Shown: positions 17,113 through 25,752 of the stretch, one piece after another
How the letters are laid out: each line of letters starts with the position of its first letter
Numbering within the stretch: position 1 is the first letter of the stretch
DNA from: JACDBZ01 sp036262075
GTDB taxonomy: Bacteria; Chloroflexota; Limnocylindria; QHBO01
Reading direction: 5' to 3'
Length of the DNA: 64,000 bases
Assembly (NCBI GenBank): GCA_036262075.1
Contig: DATAJO010000004.1
Location: 62,001 to 126,000 of the forward strand
The notes under the pieces: generated by a model
Told to the model about the DNA's origin: nothing
Seen by the model: only the letters and a program-made list of their open reading frames with translations
The model's database searches: none
Translations under genes and position numbers: made by a program

Positions 17113-18278
17113 CCGGCTCCGGCCGCCTCGCCCCCGGTGGCCCCTCCCCGTGGGCCATCCTCGTCGAGGACGGCCGCATCGCCTGGATCGGCGATCCCGC
17201 CGACGCTCCGGCCGATGCGAACCGCGTCGACCTCGGCTCGGCGCTCGTCACGCCCGGGCTCGTCGACGCGCACACCCACCCGGTCTTCGCCGGCGACCGA
17301 TCCGACGAGGCGGCCGCGCGGCTGGCCGGCGCCCCGTACACCGAGGGCGGCATCCTGCGCACCGCGCGCGCCACCCGCGCAGCCAGTGACGAGGTCCTCG
17401 AATCGCTGGTGCGCGACCGGCTGCGCGCGGCGCTGGCGGCCGGCACGACGACGGTCGAGGCGAAGTCCGGCTACGGCCTCACGCTCGACGAGGAGCTGCG
17501 GCACCTGCGCATCCTGCGCCGCATCGCCGGTGACCTGCCCATCCGGGTCGTGCCGACGTTCCTCGGCGCCCATGCCGTCCCGCCCGAGACGGGATCCGCC
17601 GCCGAGCATGCGAGGCGCGTCGCGGACGAGATGATCCCGACAATCGCCGCCGAGGGGCTGGCGACCTTCGTCGACGTCTTCGCGGATGCCGGCTTCTTCG
17701 GCCTCGACGACGTCGAGCGCATCGCGGCGGCCGCCGCGAGCGCCGGCATGGGGGTGCGCCTCCACGCCGAGCAGCTGGCCCGCACCGGCGCCACCGAGGC
17801 CGGCGTGCGGCTCGGCGCCGCATCGGTCGACCATCTCGAGCAGCTCGACGACGCGGGCGTGGCGATCCTCGCCGGCTCGAGCACCGTCGCGACGCTGCTT
17901 CCCGCCCCGGCCGTCGTGCTGCGGTCGTCCCTGCCCCCGGCCCGCGCCCTCCTCGACGCGGGCGCGACCGTGGCGCTGGCCTCGGACGCGAACGCCGGCA
18001 CGTACGCCGGCTTCGGGACGATGCCGCTCGTCGTCGGGCTCGGCGCGACGCTGCTGCGGATGACGGTCGAGGAGGCGCTCGTCGCCGCCACCGCCGCCGG
18101 CGCGGCCGCGCTGCGCCTCCCGGACGTCGGCCGGCTCGAGGCCGGCGCGGTGGCGGACCTCGTCGCCTGGGACGCCGAGCACGAGGGCGCGTTCGCGCTT
18201 CGCCTGGGCGCGGTGCGGCCCCTCCGCACCTGGGTCGGCGGGCGGGAGGTGACAGCGGATGCCAGACTTCTCGCGTAG
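17103..18278 (+). CDS. hutI: Imidazolonepropionase
   Basis: This 391-aa amidohydrolase-family enzyme opens imidazolone-5-propionate to N-formimino-L-glutamate, the third step of histidine catabolism. Diagnostic features are DAHTHPVFAGDR (metal-binding His pair, ~58-69), TTTVEAKSGYGLT, FLGAHAVPPE, the second metal His in LHAEQL and ASDANAGT with the catalytic Asp. The start at 17103 (MLLTGSGRLAPG) is the first in-frame ATG. The SD is weak, and initiation may depend on the upstream mini-ORF. No hutH, hutU or formimidoylglutamate hydrolase gene is in the window, so the rest of the pathway must lie elsewhere. Confidence 0.94.
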   Translation: MLLTGSGRLAPGGPSPWAILVEDGRIAWIGDPADAPADANRVDLGSALVTPGLVDAHTHPVFAGDRSDEAAARLAGAPYTEGGILRTARATRAASDEVLESLVRDRLRAALAAGTTTVEAKSGYGLTLDEELRHLRILRRIAGDLPIRVVPTFLGAHAVPPETGSAAEHARRVADEMIPTIAAEGLATFVDVFADAGFFGLDDVERIAAAAASAGMGVRLHAEQLARTGATEAGVRLGAASVDHLEQLDDAGVAILAGSSTVATLLPAPAVVLRSSLPPARALLDAGATVALASDANAGTYAGFGTMPLVVGLGATLLRMTVEEALVAATAAGAAALRLPDVGRLEAGAVADLVAWDAEHEGAFALRLGAVRPLRTWVGGREVTADARLLA

Positions 18279-18305
18279 GCAACCAGCAGCGGAGGATCAC
18301 CGCCG

Positions 18306-18380
18306 ATGATCCGGGTCGACCCGGCCCTCCTCGTGCTGTGCACGGTCGACGTGATCGCACTGCCCCCGGTCGGCCGATGA
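18306..18380 (+). CDS. 24-aa hypothetical ORF coupled to the oxidoreductase
   Basis: This short ORF starts ATG ATC CGG and encodes a mostly hydrophobic peptide (ALLVLCTVDVIAL core). It has an SD-like GGAGG about 11 nt upstream, and its TGA overlaps the next gene's ATG (ATGA), so it is well placed for translational coupling. It is too short for family assignment. It may be a small membrane peptide, a leader, or the relic of a longer gene. Confidence 0.35.
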   Translation: MIRVDPALLVLCTVDVIALPPVGR

Positions 18381-19750
18381 CCGATCCGGAGCGATACGAC
18401 CTCGTCGTCATCGGCGCCGGCTCCGCCGGTGAGGCGGCCGCCCACTACGCGCGCAGCCGGGGCGCGTCGGTCGCCATCGTCGACCGCGCCCTGTTCGGTG
18501 GCTCGTGCCCGTTCTGGGCCTGCATGCCGTCGAAGGCGCTGCTCCATGCCGCCGCCGTGCACCACGCCGGTGGCGACTATCCGTGGCCTCGGGCGAGCGA
18601 ATTCCGCGACTACATGATCAACCGCGAGGGGACCGATACGCCCGACGACTCCGGCCACGTCACGGCGCTCGAGGCGGCCGGGGCGACCGTCATCCGGGGC
18701 TCGGCGCGGCTCGACGGGCCCGGCCGGGTGCGCGTCGGGGATCGCGTCCTCGAGGCCGGCGCCATCATCCTCGCCGTCGGATCGGTGAGCCGCATCCCCG
18801 ACATCCCCGGCCTGGCCGAGGCGAAGCCGTGGACGAACGTCGAGGGCACCTCGACCCGGGAGCTGCCGAAGTCGCTCGTCATCCTCGGCGGCGGGCCGAC
18901 CGGCGTCGAGCTGGCCCAGGTCTACGCCCGCTACGGCGTGCCGGTCACGCTCGTCCATCCCCGCGACCGGATCCACGACAAGGAGCATCCGCGCTCGACG
19001 GAGCTGCTCCAGCAGGCGCTCGAGGCGGACGGCGTGCGATTCCGCCTCCGATCGCGTGCCACGCGCGTGCGCGCCGGCGAGGGGACCGATGGCGCCCACG
19101 TCGTCGAGCTCGACAACGGCGATCCGGTCGAGGGCCACGCCATCCTGCTCGCCGTCGGCCGCGACTACCCGACCGCCGACCTCGGGCTCGAGACGATCGG
19201 CATCGACCCGCCACGCGGGATGCTGCCGGTCAACGACCAGATGCGGGTGACCGACAACGTCTTCGCGGTCGGCGATATCGCCGGCCCCGAGATGCACACC
19301 CACCTCGGCCACTACACCGGCGAGGCGGCGGCCCGGATCGCGCTCGGCGACACCGACTACCGGCCGTTCCTCGGCGCCATCCCGCGCGCCACGTACACCG
19401 ATCCCGAGACCGCATCGGTCGGGCTCCTCCTCGAGCAGGCGCGGGAGCGCGGCATCGATGCCGTCGAGTTCACCCAGGACATCGCGACCTCGGCGAAGGG
19501 CTACACGACCGAGTCGGCCGGCCACTGCACCATCGTCGTCGACCGCGGCTCGCGCCGGCTGGCCGGCGCGTTCCTGGCCGGCATCGGCGTGTCAGAGACG
19601 ATCCACGAGTGCGTGCTCGCCATCCGGGCCGGCATCGACATCGACACCCTGGCCGATACGATCCACGCCTTCCCGACCGTCTCGCGCGTCCTCGGCGCGG
19701 CCTTCATCCAGGCCTCGCGCGAGCTCGAGGGGTCTACGATCCGCGCATGA
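18377..19750 (+). CDS. FAD pyridine-nucleotide disulfide oxidoreductase (MerA/Lpd-like)
   Basis: This 457-aa flavoprotein is of the dihydrolipoamide dehydrogenase/mercuric reductase class I family. It has the FAD motif VVIGAGSAGEAAA near the N-terminus. The redox-active pair lies in GGSCPFWACMPSK, with CxxxxC spacing as in the family. The NAD(P) motif is LGGGPTGVELAQ, and the second FAD motif is VFAVGDIAGPEMHTHLGHY. The canonical C-terminal His-Glu pair region is HAFPTVSRVLG. No N-terminal HMA domain and no C-terminal vicinal Cys pair are present, so mercuric reductase function is not supported. The substrate is open. The start at 18377 fits the family and overlaps the short upstream ORF. Confidence 0.88.
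   Translation: MTDPERYDLVVIGAGSAGEAAAHYARSRGASVAIVDRALFGGSCPFWACMPSKALLHAAAVHHAGGDYPWPRASEFRDYMINREGTDTPDDSGHVTALEAAGATVIRGSARLDGPGRVRVGDRVLEAGAIILAVGSVSRIPDIPGLAEAKPWTNVEGTSTRELPKSLVILGGGPTGVELAQVYARYGVPVTLVHPRDRIHDKEHPRSTELLQQALEADGVRFRLRSRATRVRAGEGTDGAHVVELDNGDPVEGHAILLAVGRDYPTADLGLETIGIDPPRGMLPVNDQMRVTDNVFAVGDIAGPEMHTHLGHYTGEAAARIALGDTDYRPFLGAIPRATYTDPETASVGLLLEQARERGIDAVEFTQDIATSAKGYTTESAGHCTIVVDRGSRRLAGAFLAGIGVSETIHECVLAIRAGIDIDTLADTIHAFPTVSRVLGAAFIQASRELEGSTIRA
19735..19740 (+). promoter_or_regulatory. Leaderless -10 box TACGAT
   Basis: TACGAT lies 6 nt before the ATG at 19747, within the last codons of the upstream oxidoreductase gene, so DinB may have its own transcript. Confidence 0.5.
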
Positions 19751-20310
19751 TCGATCGCGATCGGGACTTCCTGCGCGAAACGAGCGACCTCCTGCGCCGC
19801 ACGCCGGAGGTCCTCCGCGCCCTGCTCGTCGGCCTGCCGGAGGCCTGGACCGATACCGCCGACGTGCCGATCGGCGGCTGGCGTCCGCGGGACGTCGTCG
19901 GCCACCTCATCACCGGCGAGCTCACCGACTGGATCGAGCGCGCGCAGCGCATCCTCGAGCACGGCACCTCGGTGCCGTTCGATCGGTTCGACCGCTTCGC
20001 CCACGTCGATCGCGACGTCGACGTGCCGCTCGACGAGCTCGTCGAGCGCTTCGCGGTCCTGCGCGCCGAGAACCTCGCCCGCCTCGCCGAGCTCGTCACC
20101 GATGCCGACCTCGAGCGGCGCGGGCTCCACCCGACCCTCGGCGAGGTCACGCTCCGCGAGCTGCTCGCGACGTGGGCCGTCCACGACCTCGACCACACCT
20201 CGCAGATCCTGGCGGGCATGGCCGGCAGCCACGACGCCGAGGTCGGGCCGTGGAAGGCATACCTCGGCATCCTCCTCCGCCGGGAGGACCCCGCCGCCGT
20301 CCCCGGCTAG
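19747..20310 (+). CDS. DinB-family putative metal-dependent protein
   Basis: This 187-aa four-helix-bundle protein belongs to the DinB/YfiT-like superfamily. Candidate metal ligands are the His in VVGHLITGEL (~59) and the His pair in WAVHDLDHTSQI (~149-153), the usual three-His arrangement. Homologues include bacillithiol or mycothiol S-transferases and many uncharacterised enzymes; the thiol and substrate cannot be inferred here. The ATG overlaps the previous stop (ATGA) and also follows a -10 box, so both coupled and independent expression are possible. Confidence 0.85.
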   Translation: MIDRDRDFLRETSDLLRRTPEVLRALLVGLPEAWTDTADVPIGGWRPRDVVGHLITGELTDWIERAQRILEHGTSVPFDRFDRFAHVDRDVDVPLDELVERFAVLRAENLARLAELVTDADLERRGLHPTLGEVTLRELLATWAVHDLDHTSQILAGMAGSHDAEVGPWKAYLGILLRREDPAAVPG

Positions 20311-20325
20311 ACCGACCCGCGCCCC

Positions 20326-21066
20326 ATGCTGATCCCCGACGCCCTCCTGCTCGCCGCGCTCTTCTTCGCCGCGGCGCTCCTCTACGCGAGCGTGGGCCAC
20401 GCCGGCGCGTCGGCCTACCTGGCGGCCATGGCGCTGGTCGGCACGACGCCCGACGTCATGCGGCCGACGGCGCTCGTGCTGAACCTGTTCGTCGCCTCGA
20501 TCGTCGTCGTCCGCTTCGCGCGGGCCGGGCACCTGCCCCTGCGCAGCCTCGTGCCGCTCGTCATCGGCTCGATCCCGGCCGCCTTCGTCGGGGGCAGCAT
20601 CGACCTGCCGTCCGAGCTCTACCGGCCGCTCGTGGCGATCGTCCTCCTCGCCGGCGCCTGGCGCCTGTGGACGGCACGCGTCGACGAGGCCGATGGGCCG
20701 CGCGGCGTGCCGCTCGCCGCGGGCATCGCTGCCGGGGCGGCGATCGGCATCCTGGCCGGATTGAGCGGGACGGGCGGCGGGATCTTCCTGACGCCGCTCC
20801 TCGTCCTCGCCGGATGGGCCACGACGCGCGACGCCGCCGGCCTGTCCGGCGCGTTCATCCTCGCCAACTCGGTCTCCGGGCTCGCCGGCCTGGCCCTCGG
20901 CGGGTTCGCGATCCCGGCTGCGCTGCCGCTGTGGATCGTCGCCGTCGTCGGCGGCGGACTCCTGGGCTCGTGGCTGGGCGCCGTCCGCTACAGCATCATC
21001 GGCCTCCGGCGCGTGCTCGCCGCGGTCCTCGTCTTCGCCGCGCTCAAGCTCGCGCTCTTCCCCTGA
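20326..21066 (+). CDS. TauE/SafE-family membrane transporter
   Basis: This 246-aa protein has about eight hydrophobic segments and the TauE/SafE (DUF81) arrangement of two homologous halves. Visible family positions are the VGHAGASAYLAAMAL stretch after helix 1 and GLSGTGGGIFLTPLLVLAGW in the second half. Family members export or import sulfite, sulfonates or related organic anions. The neighbouring class V aminotransferase could hint at sulfur metabolism, but this is weak. It starts 15 nt after DinB. Confidence 0.88.
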   Translation: MLIPDALLLAALFFAAALLYASVGHAGASAYLAAMALVGTTPDVMRPTALVLNLFVASIVVVRFARAGHLPLRSLVPLVIGSIPAAFVGGSIDLPSELYRPLVAIVLLAGAWRLWTARVDEADGPRGVPLAAGIAAGAAIGILAGLSGTGGGIFLTPLLVLAGWATTRDAAGLSGAFILANSVSGLAGLALGGFAIPAALPLWIVAVVGGGLLGSWLGAVRYSIIGLRRVLAAVLVFAALKLALFP

Positions 21067-21071
21067 CGCCG

Positions 21072-21077
21072 TAGGAT
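21072..21077 (+). promoter_or_regulatory. Leaderless -10 box TAGGAT
   Basis: TAGGAT lies 7 nt before the ATG at 21085. Confidence 0.5.
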
Positions 21078-21084
21078 GGCGGGG

Positions 21085-22521
21085 ATGACGGCCACGCGCG
21101 GGCCTTCTGCGTCCGGGTCGCTCCACGGCAGCGAGTCGCTGCGTCTGGTGGGGGCCGATACCGAGGTGCCGCTCGTGACCGGCGGCATGCGGCGCTACGT
21201 GAACCTCGACTACGCCGCATCGGCCCCGGCCCTCCAGGCGGTCCACGACGCCGTCGAGGAGCTGCTCGGCTGGTACTCGAGCGTCCATCGCGGCGCGGGC
21301 TTCAAGTCACGGGCCTCGACGGCCGCCTACGAGGGCGCCCGCGAGTCGATCCGCGAGTTCGTCCACGCCCGCGACGACGACGCGGTGATCATCACCCGCA
21401 ACACGACCGACTCGATCAACCTCCTCGCCGGCACGCTGCCGCCGGGCACCCACGTCGTCGCCTTCGCCGGCGAGCACCACGCCAACCTCCTGCCCTGGAA
21501 GCGCAACCACGTCCGCTACCTCCCCGTGCCGGAGAGCCCGGAGGAGATGGTCGACGTGCTGGCCGCGACGCTCCGCGACCTGCCGCACTGCGCCGACCCG
21601 CACCTCGTGGCGGTCACCGGCGCGAGCAACGTCACCGGCGAGATGTGGCCGATCGCCCGCATCGCCGAGGTCGTCCACGAGCACGAGGCACGGCTCCTCG
21701 TCGACGCGGCCCAGCTCGCCCCGCACGCGCCGATCGACATGGCCCGCGACGGGATCGACTACCTGGCGCTGTCGGGCCACAAGCTGTACGCGCCATACGG
21801 GGCCGGGGCGCTCGTCGGACGCCGGGACTGGCTGTCGGCCGGCGACCCGTTCCTGCGCGGCGGCGGCGCCGTGACGCTCGTCACCATCGAGGAGACGCTG
21901 TGGGCGGAGCTGCCCGATCGGCAGGAGGCGGGATCGCCGAACGTCATCGGCGCGGTGGCGCTCGGGGTCGCCTGCGACACGCTCGCCACGGCCGGCATGG
22001 ACCGCGTGGCGGCCGAGGAGGCCGAGCTCCTCGCCCACGCCCGGCAGCGCCTCGCCGCGATCCCCGAGTTCGAGCACTACCGCGTCTGGCCGGCCGATCA
22101 TCCGCGGGTCGGCCTCATGACCTTCAACCTGCGAGGCACGGCGTATGACCTGCTGGCCGCGATCCTGTCGTGCGAGTACGGCATCGGCATTCGCCACGGC
22201 TGCTTCTGCGCCCATCCGCTGATGATGCGGCTGCTGCGCGTCGACGACGCCGAGGCGCATCGGCTCATCTCGGTCACGAAGGCGGGCGGGCACGAGCGGC
22301 TGCCTGGCGCGGCGCGCATGAGCCTGGGGCTGGGCTCGAGCCGCGAGGACGTCGACGCCTTCGCCGATGCGCTGGCCATGATCATCGCCGAGGGCGCGCA
22401 CTGGACGTACGCCGTCAACCCCACCACCGACCAGTGGGAGCCCGAACCCGATCCGCGGCCACTGCCGCGGCTCGCGGCCCGGCTCATGGCCGATCCCCAC
22501 CGGCACGGGGAGTCCGCCTGA
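21085..22521 (+). CDS. Class V aminotransferase (cysteine-desulfurase-like)
   Basis: This 478-aa PLP enzyme is of fold type I, class V. The PLP Lys lies in ALSGHKLYAPYGAGAL (~residue 233), Asp and Gln partners in LLVDAAQLAPH, and ITRNTTDSINLLAG in the N-terminal cofactor region. The C-terminal part has a Cys in IRHGCFCAHPLMMRLL at the position of the SufS/CsdA catalytic loop, so a cysteine desulfurase or selenocysteine-lyase-like activity is possible. The ~60-residue C-terminal extension is less typical. No SUF or ISC scaffold genes are adjacent. The start at 21085 follows a -10 box by 7 nt. Confidence 0.86.
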   Translation: MTATRGPSASGSLHGSESLRLVGADTEVPLVTGGMRRYVNLDYAASAPALQAVHDAVEELLGWYSSVHRGAGFKSRASTAAYEGARESIREFVHARDDDAVIITRNTTDSINLLAGTLPPGTHVVAFAGEHHANLLPWKRNHVRYLPVPESPEEMVDVLAATLRDLPHCADPHLVAVTGASNVTGEMWPIARIAEVVHEHEARLLVDAAQLAPHAPIDMARDGIDYLALSGHKLYAPYGAGALVGRRDWLSAGDPFLRGGGAVTLVTIEETLWAELPDRQEAGSPNVIGAVALGVACDTLATAGMDRVAAEEAELLAHARQRLAAIPEFEHYRVWPADHPRVGLMTFNLRGTAYDLLAAILSCEYGIGIRHGCFCAHPLMMRLLRVDDAEAHRLISVTKAGGHERLPGAARMSLGLGSSREDVDAFADALAMIIAEGAHWTYAVNPTTDQWEPEPDPRPLPRLAARLMADPHRHGESA

Positions 22522-22558
22522 GCCGGCGGCGGGTGTACCGGCTACCGTACGGACCATC

Positions 22559-23206
22559 GTGAAGCCGATGCGCCTCCCACCGCGACTCGCCTTCTGGGCC
22601 CTCGCCGCCGCGACGCTCCTCGTCAGCCACGACGCCGTGTGGCTCGTGCAGCTCGGACCGGGCGAGGGTCTGGCCGCCGCGCTGCGCGCCGGCGGGCACG
22701 GCTACTGGACCGCCGCGAGCATCGCCATCGTCGGCGTTGCCGTCGCCGTCGCGCTCGTCGCCACCCGGCGGATGCTTCGCCTCGTCCGCGATGCGCGCCA
22801 CCTCGACGCCCCCATCCCGCGCCGGATCTCGCCGTTCGGCACGCGGGCGCTCGTCGGGTGGGCGCGGCTGCTGGCCGTGGTCGGCATCGGCTTCGCGATC
22901 CAGGAGAACGTCGAGCACTACATCGCCCACGGGCACCTCCTCGGCACCGGCGCCCTGACCGGGCCGGAGTACCCGCTCGCCGTGCCGGTGCTGGCAGCCT
23001 TCACGGGCCTCGGGGCGCTCGTCACGACGCTCCTCTGCCGGGTCGAGCGCGAGCTGGTGACCGCGATCGCGGCGGCCCTGCGGCCGCTCTCACTGCGTCC
23101 GGCGCTCCGGTTGCCGCGGCCGATGCTCGCGGCGCTCCGTCCCCGGCTGCCGGCGATGGCGACGCCCGACGCCGGTCGCGCCCCGCCCGTCCTCATCGGT
23201 CGCTAG
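22559..23206 (+). CDS. Four-helix membrane protein, copper-cluster neighbour
   Basis: This 215-aa protein has four predicted transmembrane helices (residues ~12-32, 48-70, 98-118 and 142-166) and a basic Pro/Arg-rich C-terminal tail. A conserved-looking Glu-His element (QENVEHYIAHGH) lies after helix 3, with His residues that could bind metal. I recognise no family. It starts with GTG at 22559 (an ATG at 22568 is an alternative) and lies upstream of a YtkA-like protein and a CopC-CopD fusion, so a role in copper handling is possible but unproven. Confidence 0.7.
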   Translation: MKPMRLPPRLAFWALAAATLLVSHDAVWLVQLGPGEGLAAALRAGGHGYWTAASIAIVGVAVAVALVATRRMLRLVRDARHLDAPIPRRISPFGTRALVGWARLLAVVGIGFAIQENVEHYIAHGHLLGTGALTGPEYPLAVPVLAAFTGLGALVTTLLCRVERELVTAIAAALRPLSLRPALRLPRPMLAALRPRLPAMATPDAGRAPPVLIGR

Positions 23207-23262
23207 CTGGCCGCGGGCCCTCGTCATCGCCCGCGGATCGCCTGATCGAAGAGAGGACACCC

Positions 23263-23850
23263 ATGAAGAGACGCCTTGGACGGGCTGCCGTCCTCGCCAC
23301 CCTGCTGGCCGTGCTGGCCGGCACGTCGGCCACGCTTGCGCACGAGTCGCGCGACGTGGGCGACGTCACGATCGTCGTCGGGTTCCGCAACGAGCCGGTC
23401 TTCGCCGGCGAGGAGAGCGGGCTCGAATTCCGCGTCCGGCGCGGCGAGGCCCCGGTCGAGGGGCTGGAGGAGACGCTCGAGGCCCAGGTCCGCTACGGCG
23501 ACCGCACCCGCGACCTCGAGCTCTCGGCCAGCTTCGGTGAGCCGGGCCTGTACGAATCGGTCTTCTTCCCGACGGCCGCCGGGCAGTACACGTTCCGGAT
23601 CTTCGGCGAGATCGACGGACAGCCGATCGACGAGGAGTTCACCTCGGGCCCCGACACGTTCGGCGACGTGCGCGACGCGGCCGAGGGCCAGTTCCCGGTC
23701 GTCTATCCCGCGACCGGCGACATCGTCCAGTCCGCGCAGGCCGGCGAGGCCGCCGCGACGACGGCGACGATCGCCCTCGTCCTCGGCGCCGCCGGACTCC
23801 TCGTCGGGCTCGTCGCGCTCGGCCTGTCGGTGATGCGGCGCCGGGCCTGA
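23263..23850 (+). CDS. Secreted/anchored YtkA-like protein next to CopCD
   Basis: This 195-aa protein has an N-terminal signal segment (residues 8-28, cleavage near ATLAHES) and a C-terminal transmembrane helix (~165-188) with a short basic tail. The extracytoplasmic part looks like an immunoglobulin-like beta sandwich of the YtkA/copper-resistance neighbour type (VGFRNEPVFAGEESGLEFRV, LYESVFFPTAAGQYTFRIFG). The mature N-terminus carries His-Glu after cleavage. GAGAGG lies at a good SD distance from the ATG at 23263. Its stop overlaps the next start (TGATG). It probably acts at the cell surface in copper trafficking; this is inferred from context. Confidence 0.75.
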   Translation: MKRRLGRAAVLATLLAVLAGTSATLAHESRDVGDVTIVVGFRNEPVFAGEESGLEFRVRRGEAPVEGLEETLEAQVRYGDRTRDLELSASFGEPGLYESVFFPTAAGQYTFRIFGEIDGQPIDEEFTSGPDTFGDVRDAAEGQFPVVYPATGDIVQSAQAGEAAATTATIALVLGAAGLLVGLVALGLSVMRRRA

Positions 23851-25706
23851 TGGTCCGGCTTCGGGCGCGGCGGCTCGCCTCCCTCCTCGCGCTGGCGGTC
23901 CTCCTCGCCGGGTCGGCACTGGCCGGCTCGGCGGGCGAGGCGCTGGCCCATGCTCAGCTCGTGGCGAGCACGCCGGGCGCGGGCGAGATCGTCGAGGAGG
24001 CGCCGGCCGAGCTGCGCCTCGTGTTCAGCGAGCCGCTCGAGGCGGAGGCCTCGTCGCTCGACCTGCGCGGGCCGGGTGGCGAGGCCATCCTCACCCGGGC
24101 CGGCGCGATCGATCCGGACGACGGGTTCGCGCTCGTCGCCGAGCTCCCCGCCCTCGAGGACGGGGCGTACACCGTGCGCTGGCGGACGCTGTCGGCGGCC
24201 GACGGCCACGGCATGGAGGGCAGCTTCAGCTTCGGTATCGGCGATCCGGGGTCGATCGGCCCGCTCGGCGGGACGGCGGTCCAGCCGTCGGAGGCGACGC
24301 CGGCCGGCATCGCGGCTCGGCTGCTCGTCTACATCGGCTTCATGCTCGCATTCGGGATGGCGGCCTTCCATCGGCTCGTCATCCGCGCCGGACCGATGCC
24401 GCACCGGCTGGCGCGCCCGCTCGCCGTCGGCCTCCTGGGTGCGGCGGTCGGCAGCATCGTGCTGCCGCTGCTCGAGACGGCCGGGACCGGCAGCCCGCTC
24501 GACGCGCTGGTCGGCACGCGGGGTGGCACGCTGGCGCTCGGCCAGGCCGTGGTCGCGCTCGTCGGGGCCGCCCTGCTGCTCGGCGTCCCGGCGGGCGGAC
24601 GCAGCGTCGTCGCCGCGACGGCGGGCCTGATCGGGATCGCGCTGCACGTCGCCTGCGGCCACGCCGCGGCCGAGCCCGGGATCGTCGGCATCGCCGGCCA
24701 GATCGTGCACGTGGCGGCGGCCGCGACCTGGATCGGCGGCATCGTCGGCGTGCTCGTCTCGATCGTGGCGCCGCGCTTCCTCGTCGACGGCGTCGAGCCG
24801 CCCCCGCTCCGGGCGATCGTGCCGCGCTTCTCGTCGCTCGCGCTCGTCGCCATCGGTCTCGTGGCCATGACCGGCCTGCTGGCGTCCTGGACGCTGTCCG
24901 GCTCGATCCTCGACCTCGGCACGCCGTATGGCAGGACGCTGCTGATCAAGCTCGCCCTCGTCGGGCTGGCGCTGATCATCGGCGCGCTGAACTACGTCGA
25001 CGGCGGCCGCGGCGAGCTGCGCCCGCTCGGACCGCTGGGGCGGCTGCGGGGCGAGACCGGCGCGGTGGTCGGCATCCTGGTCGTCACCGCCCTGCTGGCC
25101 ACGACGAACCCGACGGACGCGGCGCGCGGCGCGCGGATCGAGCCCGTGCCGGACGCCTTCGGCCAGATCGTGCCGGACGTGGCGATGGAGATCGTCCCCG
25201 GCCGCCCGGGGGTGAACCAGTTCCTGGTCGACACGACCGATGCGATCGCCTTCGCCACGCTCGAGGTCGACCTCGAGCTCAACCGCCTCGACGCCGCCGC
25301 CTCGAGCCGCATCTCGCTGACCCACGCCGTCGGCGGCCACGGGTCGGAGGGCATCGTGCGCTGGACCGCCGGCGCCCAGACGCTGCCCGCCGGCAGCAGC
25401 TGGGACGCGAGCGTGCTCATCGTGTCCGACACGGGCGAGGTCCTGTCGCGGCAGCGGTTCACGTTCGGGATGGGCGAGGACGGCGTGACGCGCGGTCGGA
25501 TGGTTGACGTCCTCGATCCGACGACGATCATCGCCGCGGTCCTGTTCGCCGGCGGCACGCTGGCGCTCGGGCTGGGGCTCGGCGGCGCGCGGCTGCCGCG
25601 CTGCGAGGAGCGGACGTCGCGCCTGGCGCTCGTCATCGGCGGCGCCGTGGGCGCCGCGCTGGGGATCGGCATCGGCCTCGATCGGCTCCTGCGGATCATC
25701 GGCTGA
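23850..25706 (+). CDS. CopC-CopD fusion copper transport protein
   Basis: This 618-aa fusion begins with a signal/TM segment (~8-33) followed by a CopC domain (AHAQLVASTPGAGEIV at ~34-49, SEPLE, DGHGMEGSFSFGI) with the N-terminal His typical of Cu(II) binding. Residues ~150-415 contain about eight helices of CopD (FHRLVIRAGP, HVACGHAAAEPG, HVAAAATWIGG). A further extracytoplasmic domain (~430-545) and a final TM region follow. CopC-CopD fusions such as YcnJ import copper in Gram-positives. Operon with the upstream YtkA-like gene is implied by the 1-nt overlap. Confidence 0.9.
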   Translation: MVRLRARRLASLLALAVLLAGSALAGSAGEALAHAQLVASTPGAGEIVEEAPAELRLVFSEPLEAEASSLDLRGPGGEAILTRAGAIDPDDGFALVAELPALEDGAYTVRWRTLSAADGHGMEGSFSFGIGDPGSIGPLGGTAVQPSEATPAGIAARLLVYIGFMLAFGMAAFHRLVIRAGPMPHRLARPLAVGLLGAAVGSIVLPLLETAGTGSPLDALVGTRGGTLALGQAVVALVGAALLLGVPAGGRSVVAATAGLIGIALHVACGHAAAEPGIVGIAGQIVHVAAAATWIGGIVGVLVSIVAPRFLVDGVEPPPLRAIVPRFSSLALVAIGLVAMTGLLASWTLSGSILDLGTPYGRTLLIKLALVGLALIIGALNYVDGGRGELRPLGPLGRLRGETGAVVGILVVTALLATTNPTDAARGARIEPVPDAFGQIVPDVAMEIVPGRPGVNQFLVDTTDAIAFATLEVDLELNRLDAAASSRISLTHAVGGHGSEGIVRWTAGAQTLPAGSSWDASVLIVSDTGEVLSRQRFTFGMGEDGVTRGRMVDVLDPTTIIAAVLFAGGTLALGLGLGGARLPRCEERTSRLALVIGGAVGAALGIGIGLDRLLRIIG

Positions 25707-25752
25707 GGGCAGCGCGTTGCGCGTGAGGCCCGGTCCTGCGAGCATCGGCTCG

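Noticed and set aside
18377..19750. Mercuric reductase (merA)
   Set aside because: The redox CxxxxC is present, but there is no C-terminal Cys pair and no mer genes nearby, so only the wider flavin oxidoreductase family is claimed.
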